Of a stretch of DNA of 58,539 nucleotides, positions 44,701-52,957 are shown in pieces (positions within the stretch are counted from its first letter, which is position 1; every line of letters begins with the position of its first letter). Origin of the DNA: Alteromonas sp. KUL42 (lineage in GTDB: Bacteria > Pseudomonadota > Gammaproteobacteria > Enterobacterales > Alteromonadaceae); the NCBI RefSeq assembly GCF_006538325.1, contig NZ_BJKK01000023.1, forward strand, positions 1 to 58,539, given 5' to 3'. The position numbers and the translations under genes were made by a program. Under the pieces are notes generated by a model. The model was not told the DNA's origin and did no database searches. It saw only the letters and a list, made by a program, of their open reading frames with translations.

Positions 44701-45465
44701 TGCTTGTTCAAGCTTTGAGAATTCAGGGCGGATCTTGTCGAACTGTTTAATAAGATGACATTCTTTAATCCAGTCATCTACGCGATTACGACTTAGCCCC
44801 GATGTTGGCGGCGTAACACCATCTTCTTCTAGGATGGCCGCAATCATCGCTTTGATGGTTTCCATTTTGCCTTCTTTCGAGTGTACGGCTTTTGCCAGTT
44901 TCTCGATGTGGCGCATGTGCTTAGATGGCTCGCACAAACTGAAAATCTTTGCGTATCCTAAAAGTTCACGTGCATTATTGGTTTGATTCAATACACCGTG
45001 GTCGTTTTGAATTATTGCGCGAAAATCCTTAGTATTTAGTAAACTAGTTACCATGATGTTATTGCGCTTCATTGCGCGAGCCAATTCGGCGCTACTCACA
45101 CTGGCGTGCTTACCACTTTTTTGTTCAATCAAATAGTCACTGATATCAAAAGGTTTGCCAACTAAACGATAATTTACTCCTGTGCCGTTAGACGTTAATA
45201 CGGCCTGACACAAGTCACCTTCTGCGCGGGTATATTCATAAATGATAAAACTCGATTGGCGAGGCAAGTACCAACGCTCAAAACTATCGCGAGTAGCAGG
45301 TACAACACGGCTTGGGTACTCACCATAAAAAACGGGAATAAGTCGCTGTAGGGTAGTTTTACCCGACGCATTTGTACCACAAATGTTGGTGTGTCCATCA
45401 AGCTTTAGCTCGACTACGCCTGGCAAATGCGTGTCTATAAGAATTATTCGTTTTAAGCCTGCCAT
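41767..45465 (-). CDS. SMC-like ATPase of the DUF3584 type (MukB/MksB/JetC-like)
   Basis: 1232 residues. N-terminal Walker A GTNASGKTT (30-38) and a YLP motif (66-68), the two motifs described for DUF3584 (Pfam PF12128, length 943-1234). Then long coiled coil (about 230-530), a globular hinge-like stretch (about 530-620; GEGSLLEFLRANIDDWELSLGKVIRPELLE), a second coiled coil to about 1000, and a C-terminal ATPase half with the signature-like ESSSHGM (about 1118) and Walker B HWPIDELG (about 1150). This is the SMC head-coil-hinge-coil-head plan. It is the first gene of a three-gene overlapping operon (ATPase, E-like, F-like), the reverse of the usual F-E-B order. Confidence 0.8.
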   Translation of the reverse strand: MAGLKRIILIDTHLPGVVELKLDGHTNICGTNASGKTTLQRLIPVFYGEYPSRVVPATRDSFERWYLPRQSSFIIYEYTRAEGDLCQAVLTSNGTGVNYRLVGKPFDISDYLIEQKSGKHASVSSAELARAMKRNNIMVTSLLNTKDFRAIIQNDHGVLNQTNNARELLGYAKIFSLCEPSKHMRHIEKLAKAVHSKEGKMETIKAMIAAILEEDGVTPPTSGLSRNRVDDWIKECHLIKQFDKIRPEFSKLEQADMALTSAEQVLANLKHSFELDKTYLAARIETTKNELDENSFQRKQTDSEWADTRDHLNQVISSARADVEKYTTELDTVEREFDKWQDENIEQLKEDVANLSQWQNEKSLADSRYVLLTEKHQDIESAYNKRLAELGEKLSITLEELSGARQEAAENKAEQQQNEREALRRISDDYNGQLSALQADYQGNINALKVAEAELKASLSNAGYNEFEQSQLDILDAAIKEASINEDTARSELRVAQKSHTKAIEYRKDCSNALDKARLAFQQEEKAVSKINGLLYPGEGSLLEFLRANIDDWELSLGKVIRPELLERTDLAPEKGSVSDAFMGVKLSLSELDTPDYALTEQALKQQLQEAEVRQAAALAAQNECEQRLAKANEDVRNAELVVTQKENTVKSAEASRKRAQQDRDTVLSEYQQALSGRKQKAKAKLEANQQSQNQAKAQFELSRDEIKDQQREAETEHKFHWQQLIADSEARISQLDTDMRKAKDNAAKDRKDMQDWLESELNNRGVDVDEIGQLKKKINALKDSISRTELHRHKVADYERWYTNVFTKQKVVWQEGLSKSRKLLGESERNLASKQSTYKATREQLQEQQVQLEAVYKTAGEYAEQVKTLSKTLAKLTLHAADETADIKHDDVSIGQRISEVQSQLQERDNLLSDIRAYVERFDQLIAAQAGTGLSDTWERAREECATLNAHGVKSFDHRRMVSHLAQLLNVIVPQKLQGLREQGRIFGADLSQYYFVLADIDKRIVSQSRRITQEVDGELFLDGVSDSAVKIRSRISELEFWPELEQFRKLYEHWMEAGANELPEEEYGLSMRRVLDILGRAALTGGISKLLDIELHLREGNSDLVIRTDRQLNESSSHGMAYLILCKFLLAFTRLLRGDAEATVHWPIDELGTLHQSNVKKIFDACQNNNISVVGAFPNPESEVLTLFENRYLIDKVTRQLQVVQPKASAIAARIQARKSSEVVSEETSI

Positions 45466-45798
45466 AGTGTTCCTGTATCAATTAAAACGCTGCCAGAGCT
45501 CGCCTTGAACTCATAAAACAACGTAAGAAATATGTGCATAATTTTCATACCGTGTAATGTTAAACAGCCAATGACGTTTTTTATATGAAGTCACCAAACA
45601 TGTTTACACGCGGTTCGAATTGAGCTGGTCAGTGTATTACGAAATGTCGACTTTGCACAGATGCTGCCAATTTTCTTGAACACAAAGCAAACTAAATGAA
45701 CACAAAAAAGGCGAGTACGCTTTTATACTCGCCTTTTAAAGCTTTAACCCCGCTCTAGAGGGACGATTTCTTCGCACAAAATAAAAGTGCAGAAACCT
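45466..45798. other. Intergenic region upstream of the condensin-like operon
   Basis: 333 bp that hold the operon's promoter and ribosome-binding site (AGGA before the ATG at 45465) and the terminator of the upstream lipoprotein gene. No ORF. No promoter box is convincing. Confidence 0.45.
45704..45737 (-). terminator. Terminator after the collagen-like lipoprotein gene
   Basis: On the minus strand AAAAGGCGAGTA / TACTCGCCTTTTTT with a short AT loop. It separates the lipoprotein gene from the SMC operon, so the two are not one transcript. Confidence 0.85.
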
Positions 45799-47874
45799 TT
45801 AGTAAATAGGTAATATTGATATAGATTCCGGCGCCGGATACGCCATACTAAAGTCAGGGCTAATATCACCCGATGGAGAATTTAAAATATTGTCGAATCG
45901 CATGATTAGCCCGTTAGACTTTTCTGCGATGTAAACATTGCCATTTGTCATCATCAAATCCACAGGGTTCCCTAACATTGAGTTAGGCCCTGCAATGTTA
46001 ACCAATACATCGGTTATACCATCAGCCATTTTCGCGCTACCAATAACATAAAGTTTACCATCTGTGGCGTCGCTGGCACTACCCACATCAGATATTACTA
46101 AACTATCACTCTGCGAGTCATAGTCTATACCGTGGATGTTGGTAGGAGCGGTAAATGCCATACCATTCATCGCAGGTATTATTAGTCTATCTTCACCAGT
46201 AAGTACCGTCTCGCCACTTTCCATTTTTCTGAGGACTTCGTCAAACACAGCCACACTACCATTGGTCAATGCTGCATAGGCAGTGTCAGTTGTGGGGTCA
46301 TAATCTACGTCCCATGGGCGAGCACCATTTGACGCTTCAAGCGACAGTAGCGGTGCAACATTGCCCGACGAACATGGAGAGAATACTCTGATGGCTGGTG
46401 TTGTTTCATTCACATCGGCAACAAACACAAGACCACTTTCAGAGTGCACATCGAGTCCTTTTGGGGCGATAAGCCCTGTATTATCCCCAGCAATAACATG
46501 ATCATAACGGGTATCGAAGGGAATGTTACCACGTGAACCTTTTAATCTATTAATTACTAATAGCCCACCTGTCGATGTGGCGGGATCATCAAAGGTTATC
46601 ACACCATCACCCGACGTAAGATACGCAGCACTCTCAATACTGATACCACTGTCGAATGTATTAAGTTGACTTGATAATGTGGCACTATACTGTGCGACCT
46701 GACCTGTCGTAGCAGTTTGTGACGATGGGTTGCTCGATACTGCCACTCCCATTATCGGGGTAGTGGTAATACCGTTATCTGATGCATCCCTCCATGTCGT
46801 CAGCTCAGTAAATTCAGCAATGGACTCAGGCTTGATTGTTGAAGTTACTAGCGTTGGGGCTATGTTTCCGTTCTCGCCATTAAATATATTGGAAAAAACC
46901 AAAATCGCGTCATTCGATTTTTCAGCAACACGTAAATCCGTGCCAGTAAGTGCGATATCTACAGGATTTCCTAATAAAGAAGCATCGCCACCAATCATTC
47001 TGGACGGCACTGTTGCTCCATCGGCACTAGACGCATTTTCAATGACAAAGAGCTGTCCGTCATCCGCCACTGCAGCATCGCCGACATCTGACAAAACAAC
47101 GCGGTTTGATTTTGCATCATAAACAATACCATGAAGGTTAACTGATAGTTGATTACCCTCTGAATCAGAAGGTACAACCAAGCGCATTACAGCAGGAGCA
47201 AAATCACTTGCAGCAAAGTCATCGTAAACAGCGAGAGTGCCGTCGGTTAGGGCCACAAATAATCTATCGGTATTTTCTTCATAGGCAAGATCCCACGGCT
47301 TGGCTGTTAGCACCAATTCCGCAATAGGCTCAACATTTCCAGCGGCTTGTCCTCCGAAGACACTCACCTTTTGGCCATTAAAATCAGCAACCATAACTAA
47401 TCCCGACGTTTGTGCAAAGCCAATTCCTTTAGGATTGACCAAACCGGTATTTGCCCCCGTGATCTGGTGTCCTGCATACATCGAGTAATCTGATGTTCCA
47501 TCAAAATTACACAGTGAACGTAATACAGGCATATCACTATCGCCAGCCTGTACTAACCTTCCTGATTGAGTATATACCAACCCTTCGTTTGCTCCCGTCA
47601 TAACTCTTGCAAGTTCATTCGCATTCTGGTCGACGGTAGAAACGGTGTTGCGATTAACATCGCCATTATTAGCAATAAAAAAAGAAGCACTCGCAAAACC
47701 AGGCGAGCCATCTTGTCCAGGAGTTCCTGGCTCTCCCGGACTTCCTGGAGCGCCATCCATGCCATTGGTTCCATCAGCGCCATCATCACCATTACAAGCT
47801 GACAACGACAAAAGCAGTGCTGCAGTCAACAATGACAACCTGACGTTTTTGTGTGATGTATTTATGTTTCGCAT
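45799..47874 (-). CDS. Collagen-like lipoprotein with duplicated NHL/beta-propeller domain
   Basis: 691 residues. Lipoprotein signal peptide with lipobox SLSAC (about residue 27). Ten Gly-X-Y collagen-type triplets follow at once (GDDGADGTNGMDGAPGSPGE and onward), then two homologous propeller halves. Half 1 (about 130-360): ANTGLVNPKGIGFAQTSGLV, VNLHGIVYD, LSDVGDAAVADDGQLFVIE, GNPVDIALTGTDLRVAEKSN. Half 2 (about 440-690): DNTGLIAPKGLDVHSESGLV, TNIHGIDYD, ISDVGSASDATDGKLYVIG, GNPVDLMMTNGNVYIAEKSN. ATG at 47874 is chosen over one 18 bp upstream because AAGGA lies between. Surface-exposed binding is inference. Confidence 0.85.
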   Translation of the reverse strand: MRNINTSHKNVRLSLLTAALLLSLSACNGDDGADGTNGMDGAPGSPGEPGTPGQDGSPGFASASFFIANNGDVNRNTVSTVDQNANELARVMTGANEGLVYTQSGRLVQAGDSDMPVLRSLCNFDGTSDYSMYAGHQITGANTGLVNPKGIGFAQTSGLVMVADFNGQKVSVFGGQAAGNVEPIAELVLTAKPWDLAYEENTDRLFVALTDGTLAVYDDFAASDFAPAVMRLVVPSDSEGNQLSVNLHGIVYDAKSNRVVLSDVGDAAVADDGQLFVIENASSADGATVPSRMIGGDASLLGNPVDIALTGTDLRVAEKSNDAILVFSNIFNGENGNIAPTLVTSTIKPESIAEFTELTTWRDASDNGITTTPIMGVAVSSNPSSQTATTGQVAQYSATLSSQLNTFDSGISIESAAYLTSGDGVITFDDPATSTGGLLVINRLKGSRGNIPFDTRYDHVIAGDNTGLIAPKGLDVHSESGLVFVADVNETTPAIRVFSPCSSGNVAPLLSLEASNGARPWDVDYDPTTDTAYAALTNGSVAVFDEVLRKMESGETVLTGEDRLIIPAMNGMAFTAPTNIHGIDYDSQSDSLVISDVGSASDATDGKLYVIGSAKMADGITDVLVNIAGPNSMLGNPVDLMMTNGNVYIAEKSNGLIMRFDNILNSPSGDISPDFSMAYPAPESISILPIY

Positions 47875-47966
47875 ATTCCGTTCCTTACACATTGTTGTAA
47901 AAGAGACGCCATGCTATTGACGTCCAGTTCTCACAAGCCAAACGCGCAAGTTACAAAATTGGATGC

Positions 47967-48002
47967 AAAAAAAACCTCAACGCTTTAATTGTTGAGGTTT
48001 TT
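47967..48002. terminator. Bidirectional terminator after ffh
   Basis: AAAACCTCAAC / GTTGAGGTTTTT with a 9-nt loop; A and T runs on both sides allow termination in both directions. It ends the ffh transcript (minus strand). Confidence 0.85.
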
Positions 48003-48029
48003 CTAATAATCATATCAATGTAAGGGGGT

Positions 48030-49445
48030 TTATCGCGGAGGAAAACCGCCGCCAAATCCACCAGGGCCGCCCGGTCCACCTGGACCTCCGAAACCGCCAC
48101 CAGGAGGCATCATACCTTTCATCTGGCGCATCATTTTCTTCATACCGCCACCAGACATTTTCTTCATCATTTTTTGCATCTGCGTAAACTGCTTCAAAAG
48201 GCGGTTAACATCTTGAATTTGCGTACCCGAGCCTGCGGCAATACGACGCTTGCGAGAGCCTTTAATGATCTCCGGACGAGCACGTTCAGCAGGTGTCATC
48301 GAGTTGATAATAGCTTCCATCTGATTGAACTGTTTATCATTTGCCTGATCTTTTATCTTGTCAGACATACCGCCCATGCCAGGTAGCTTATCAAGCATCC
48401 CCATCATGCCGCCCATGTTCTTCATTTGCTCAAGTTGATCTTTAAAGTCTTGAAGGTCGAAGCCCTTACCTTTTTGAACTTTCTTCGCCAGTTTTTCCGC
48501 TTTTGACTTATCGACTTTGCGCTCTACTTCCTCGATAAGGCTAAGCACATCGCCCATACCTAGTATACGAGAAGCAATACGCTCTGGGTGGAAAGGTTCT
48601 AGTGCATCAACCTTCTCCCCCATACCAATGAACTTGATTGGTTTACCAGTAATATGACGAACTGAAAGTGCAGCACCGCCACGGGCATCACCATCAGCTT
48701 TGGTCAGAACAACACCGGTCAGTGGCAACGCGTCGTTAAATGCTTTGGCGGTGTTAGCTGCATCCTGACCCGTCATGGCGTCGACCACGAACAATGTCTC
48801 TATTGGTTTTACTGCTGCATGCAACTCTTTAATTTCGTCCATCATGTCATTATCAACATGCAAACGGCCGGCTGTATCTACCAGCAATACATCAAAAAAG
48901 TGCTTCTTCGCTTCTGCGATTGCATCATTAACAATATCGATGGGCTTTTGCAAAATGGTTGAAGGATGAAACGCAACATTCACTTCACCGGCTAAGGTTT
49001 CAAGCTGCTTGATAGCCGCCGGACGATAAACGTCGGCACTGACTACCATTACTTTCTTCTTCTCTCGTTCAGTAAGGAATTTAGCAAGCTTACCGACAGA
49101 GGTAGTTTTACCCGCACCTTGAAGACCAGCCATTAAAACAACGGCAGGAGGCTGAGTTGCAAGGTTCAGCTTCTCGTTAGCCTCCCCCATCACCGACTCT
49201 AGCTCAGACTGCACTATTTTTATGAAGACTTGGCCCGGTTTAAGGCTTTTCGTTACTTCAGTACCAACTGCACGCTCTTTAACTTGAGCGACAAATGCTT
49301 TGACCACAGGTAAAGCAACATCGGCTTCAAGTAACGCCATACGCACTTCGCGTAGCGTTTCTTTTATATTATCTTCTGTAAGACGCCCTTTCCCGCTGAC
49401 ATTGCGTAATGTCTGGCCCAAGCGTTCTGATAAATTCTCAAACAT
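48030..49445 (-). CDS. ffh: Signal recognition particle protein Ffh
   Basis: GTPase that targets nascent membrane proteins with 4.5S RNA. 471 residues: N domain, G domain with GLQGAGKTTSVGKLA, DTAGRLHVD, TKADGDARGGAAL, and a Met-rich M domain (about 300-440; GSGTQIQDVNRLLKQFTQMQ). The C-terminus ends in an unusual Gly/Pro tail (GGGFGGPGGPGGPGGFGGGF), longer than in E. coli. Divergent from ypjD, as in E. coli. Confidence 0.97.
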   Translation of the reverse strand: MFENLSERLGQTLRNVSGKGRLTEDNIKETLREVRMALLEADVALPVVKAFVAQVKERAVGTEVTKSLKPGQVFIKIVQSELESVMGEANEKLNLATQPPAVVLMAGLQGAGKTTSVGKLAKFLTEREKKKVMVVSADVYRPAAIKQLETLAGEVNVAFHPSTILQKPIDIVNDAIAEAKKHFFDVLLVDTAGRLHVDNDMMDEIKELHAAVKPIETLFVVDAMTGQDAANTAKAFNDALPLTGVVLTKADGDARGGAALSVRHITGKPIKFIGMGEKVDALEPFHPERIASRILGMGDVLSLIEEVERKVDKSKAEKLAKKVQKGKGFDLQDFKDQLEQMKNMGGMMGMLDKLPGMGGMSDKIKDQANDKQFNQMEAIINSMTPAERARPEIIKGSRKRRIAAGSGTQIQDVNRLLKQFTQMQKMMKKMSGGGMKKMMRQMKGMMPPGGGFGGPGGPGGPGGFGGGFPPR

Positions 49446-49700
49446 AGTATGAAACTTCTTTTGATTTCAGACGTAATGCCCATATTGTATCTTAAAAGGG
49501 CTGTGTAACGTACCCGCAAATGCGTTAAATTTCGAATTTAGTCCATCTGTGTCACACGATAAATAGCAACCTTTTGCCTTGCATCAAGAGATAAAGGCGA
49601 AACAAACAAAATCAAGGAGATGGTTGAATTTCCTTGCAAGTTGCAGTATCAATACCGACTCAACGGCGAACGTTATCGCCTATGCATTACAGGAAGCAAC

Positions 49701-50492
49701 ATGATCACCCTTTTCGCCATATTTGCTGCACTTTTATATGCCTTCGCAGCTGCGGTACTCATTGGCAAATTTGTTCATCAAGATGGACCCAACAAGCGAC
49801 TCGGCTTATCGCTCGCTAGCATCGGTGCAATTGCTCATTTGGCATTTTTAACCAATGTCATTATGGTAGCCCCGGGGCAAGATATGAGTGTGACCAATGT
49901 ATTATCATTAGTTTCTTGGATCATCACTATTTCAATGCTTGTTTTCGCCAGAACAATACCCAACCTCATTTTACTGCCCGTAGTATTTGGATTTGCCAGC
50001 TTTACGATATTAGCGTCTACCTTTATTCCGGTGTCTTATATTATGCATATTGAACTGCAACCCGGTTTGGTAGTGCACATAAGTCTATCGTTGTTCGCCT
50101 ACTGTACATTGGTCATTGCGTTTCTCTATGCATTACAAATGTCCTACATTACCTATCGACTTAAGCAAAAAGGCGCAGCGCTTCTTCATTCATCCCTGCC
50201 GCCCTTAATGCTTGTAGAACGTATATTGTTTAAATTGCTCTTGGTGGGGACCGCACTTCTCACTGTTTCTCTCGTTAGTGGATACTTCTTCCTCGACAAC
50301 ATGTTCAACAAAACCTACGCACACAAAACGGTATTATCGATAGCCGCGTTAGTGGTTTTCTTAATACTGCTAGTAGGACAGAAATTGAGAGGTTGGCGAG
50401 GCAAACAAGTTATCTCACTTACTGTACTTGGCGTTGTGTTACTGTCGCTGGCATATTTTGGCAGTAAACTCGTACGCGAGCTTATTCTCTAA
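49701..50492 (+). CDS. YpjD/CcsA-like inner-membrane protein (cytochrome c assembly family)
   Basis: 263 residues with eight predicted membrane helices and the CcsA-type core (LQPGLVVHISLSLFAYCTLVIAFLYALQMSYIT, with a His in the periplasmic part). In E. coli this gene (ypjD/corE) also lies divergent from ffh and just before yfjD. I chose ATG 49701 because AGGA lies 6 bp upstream; 27 extra codons further up look non-coding. Function is unclear; a link to divalent cation efflux with CorC-type proteins has been suggested. Confidence 0.88.
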   Translation: MITLFAIFAALLYAFAAAVLIGKFVHQDGPNKRLGLSLASIGAIAHLAFLTNVIMVAPGQDMSVTNVLSLVSWIITISMLVFARTIPNLILLPVVFGFASFTILASTFIPVSYIMHIELQPGLVVHISLSLFAYCTLVIAFLYALQMSYITYRLKQKGAALLHSSLPPLMLVERILFKLLLVGTALLTVSLVSGYFFLDNMFNKTYAHKTVLSIAALVVFLILLVGQKLRGWRGKQVISLTVLGVVLLSLAYFGSKLVRELIL

Positions 50493-50640
50493 TATCACGC
50501 CAAATGCATGAATTGCGTTAATACTATAGATTGATATTTGTTGTTTTCTAAGCAATTAGGTTTATATCGGCAATTTTAGCTTGAAACCGCGACCTCAAAT
50601 TACTACATTTGAACCCTAGATAAAGACAGGAACCCATTAC

Positions 50641-51942
50641 TTGGACGACATATCAACGAGTACGCTGTTTATCGCACTCGGCGTACTCATATTATTATCT
50701 GCGTATTTTTCCAGTTCTGAAACTGGAATGATGTCGATTAACCGCTATCGACTTAAACACCTTCAAAGTGAAGGCAACCGCTCAGCTATTCGCGTTGCAA
50801 AACTTCTCGATAGACCAGACCGCCTAATAGGTTTAATCCTCATTGGCAATAACTTAGTTAATATTGCAGCGTCATCCTTAGCAACTATTCTTTGTATAAG
50901 ATTGTTCGGTGACTATTGGGGGCTCTTTGCCGCCACATTTGGATTAACACTCGTTCTACTCATTTTTGCTGAAGTCACACCCAAAACTTTGGCTGCGCTT
51001 TACCCTGAAAAAGTCGCTTTCCCAAGCTCGCTTATTCTACTTCCACTCTTGACGTTACTTTACCCTTTTGTTGCAGCAATTAACGGTATAACCAACGGTA
51101 TTTTGACACTACTTCGCATTAGCCCATCTAGTGGTAGTGATGACTCATTGAGCCGCGAAGAATTGCGCACTGTAGTGTATGAAGCGGGAACCATGATCCC
51201 CAAAAAGCACCAAGATATGCTGGTGAGCATTCTTGACTTAGAGAGCGTTACAGCCGAAGACATCATGGTGCCAAGAGCAGAGATTTTTGCTATCGACATC
51301 AATGATGATTGGAAAAAAATTCAAAAGTCACTAACACATGCACAACACACCAGAGTATTACTTTACCGTGACAGTATTGATGATGCGGTAGGGTTTGTTC
51401 ACGTGCGCGATGCACTTAGACTGCTATCTAAAGATCAATTCACTAAATCAAGTTTGCTACGTGCAGTAAGAGAAATTTATTACACACCAGAATCCACACC
51501 TCTTCATACACTCATGTACAAGTTTCAAGCAGAAAAGGAACGTATTGCATTAGTGGTTGATGAGTATGGTGACATCATGGGCTTAGTAACCCTTGAAGAC
51601 ATTCTGGAAGAGATCATCGGTGACTTTACAACAAGTATGGTGCCTGATCATAGCAAAGAAGCCCACGTACAACAGGATGGTTCAGTACTCGTTGACGGAA
51701 GTGCCAACGTACGAGAGCTAAATAAAGAGATGGATTGGAATTTACCTACCGAAGGACCGAAAACCCTAAACGGTCTATTATTGGAATATTTGGAAGATAT
51801 TCCTGAAAACAAGATCAGTGTTCGTTTGGCTGGTTATCCACTTGAAATTGTTGATATTACGGAGAACATGATTAAAACGGTTAGAATTATGCCGGAATAT
51901 TATGTTGCCCCAAGAGATTCAGGCAACGACAAAGTTAGTTAA
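50641..51942 (+). CDS. CNNM/CBS-domain transporter (CorC/HlyC family, YfjD/CorB-like)
   Basis: 433 residues: CNNM transmembrane domain with four helices (about 5-165; SAYFSSSETGMMSINRYRL), two CBS domains (about 205-330; VTAEDIMVPRAEIFAIDINDD, VDEYGDIMGLVTLEDILEEIIGD), and a C-terminal CorC_HlyC domain (about 345-425). Start TTG with AGGAA upstream. Presumed Mg2+/Co2+ efflux. Third member of the conserved ffh-ypjD-yfjD cluster; grpE, the next gene in E. coli, is not here. Confidence 0.92.
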   Translation: MDDISTSTLFIALGVLILLSAYFSSSETGMMSINRYRLKHLQSEGNRSAIRVAKLLDRPDRLIGLILIGNNLVNIAASSLATILCIRLFGDYWGLFAATFGLTLVLLIFAEVTPKTLAALYPEKVAFPSSLILLPLLTLLYPFVAAINGITNGILTLLRISPSSGSDDSLSREELRTVVYEAGTMIPKKHQDMLVSILDLESVTAEDIMVPRAEIFAIDINDDWKKIQKSLTHAQHTRVLLYRDSIDDAVGFVHVRDALRLLSKDQFTKSSLLRAVREIYYTPESTPLHTLMYKFQAEKERIALVVDEYGDIMGLVTLEDILEEIIGDFTTSMVPDHSKEAHVQQDGSVLVDGSANVRELNKEMDWNLPTEGPKTLNGLLLEYLEDIPENKISVRLAGYPLEIVDITENMIKTVRIMPEYYVAPRDSGNDKVS

Positions 51943-51971
51943 TAAACCTTTCTTTACTGTAATTTACGACA

Positions 51972-52160
51972 TTAATTCTTTTCAGCTAGGCGCTGTGCTC
52001 TATTAGCAAGCGCTCTAGCTTTCGCCGCAGCTACTTTATCTGACAAAACAGATAACTTAGCAATGATATCCTGCGTCTCCTCATCTTCACGTATATCAGC
52101 CTCCGCTAAATGCGATTGCAGTGAACGCTTAAGGAGTTCAGGAATAGATTTGCTGTCCAT
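51972..52160 (-). CDS. Small hypothetical protein
   Basis: 62 residues, charged and helical (MDSKSIPELLKRSLQSHLAE ... AKARALANRAQRLAEKN), with no signal peptide or known motif. The ATG at 52160 has AAGGG 8 bp upstream; an 11-codon extension to 52193 is possible. It is convergent with yfjD and about 110 bp downstream of sixA on the same strand. Confidence 0.55.
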   Translation of the reverse strand: MDSKSIPELLKRSLQSHLAEADIREDEETQDIIAKLSVLSDKVAAAKARALANRAQRLAEKN

Positions 52161-52272
52161 TTCCCAACCCTTCAATAGAATAAACTCTGACACTCTCAGA
52201 GAGATCTATCGGCCGCACTTCTACATACTTAACGAATTTTTTCGCGAAATAATGATTTTTATCGAAGGAGTG

Positions 52273-52800
52273 CTAAAGGCCTTGGTAGTGGGTAACTAAT
52301 CGACCTTTGTGTTGGCTTAGTGAGTACTGGATGACTGCAATTGATGCCGTTGAGAACAAACTGGTTGTATAGGTATGGCAAAGCTCGTCGACGAGGTAAC
52401 TTACAAAAGGCATATGACTGACGACCAATAAACTTCGAATTGGCTTTTTGCCATTGGTCGCAGAATGGATTCGCGCATCAATGTAGTCACTGACCAACTT
52501 TGGAGAGCCCTCGGGAACAATGTCTTCGTTGCTTTCAACTTTCTCAGCGACAATGTCGGCAGAAACTACGTCGTGTGTCTGCTTTGCTCGTCGATAAGGG
52601 CTAACTAACGCTAAATCTACACTTCCATTTGTACAATAATGCTCTTTGAGCCAAATTGCGGCATTCGCGGCTTGTTGCCTGCCCATAGGAGTGAGCTGCC
52701 TGCTTTTATCATCTACACGTGGCGATTCCGCCTCACCGTGTCGCATAACAAAAAGATAAATGTCGTCGTTGCTACTTTGACCTGACATAACAATGCGCAT
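52273..52800 (-). CDS. sixA: Phosphohistidine phosphatase SixA
   Basis: 175 residues of the histidine phosphatase superfamily, with catalytic RHG in LFVMRHGEAESP, SPYRRAKQTHDVV and the second His in LVVSHMPFVSYLVDEL. SixA removes phosphate from histidine of phosphotransfer domains or PTS proteins. The N-terminus has about 14 residues before the first strand; a start at 52788 is also possible. It fits a genome rich in phosphorelays, but the substrate is unknown. Confidence 0.9.
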   Translation of the reverse strand: MRIVMSGQSSNDDIYLFVMRHGEAESPRVDDKSRQLTPMGRQQAANAAIWLKEHYCTNGSVDLALVSPYRRAKQTHDVVSADIVAEKVESNEDIVPEGSPKLVSDYIDARIHSATNGKKPIRSLLVVSHMPFVSYLVDELCHTYTTSLFSTASIAVIQYSLSQHKGRLVTHYQGL

Positions 52801-52957
52801 AGTATTAATGAAAGTAGCGTAACGATATCAGAGTGGTGTAAGAACAACTAGCGCAAAACGAAGAATAGTGAGAATTTTCGTACATTATTGCTTGTTTTAT
52901 TAACTTCAACTATACGAGCGTTAACAAAGCAAACGTTCCTAATTAAATTGAGAAAAC

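Noticed and set aside
39921..45465. Complete Wadjet (JetABCD) system
   Set aside because: No JetD-like gene is present on either side, and the gene order differs; only a condensin-like trio can be claimed.
31709..48029. Prophage or integrative element
   Set aside because: No integrase, phage structural gene, transposase or flanking direct repeat is visible; the genes are chromosomal types.
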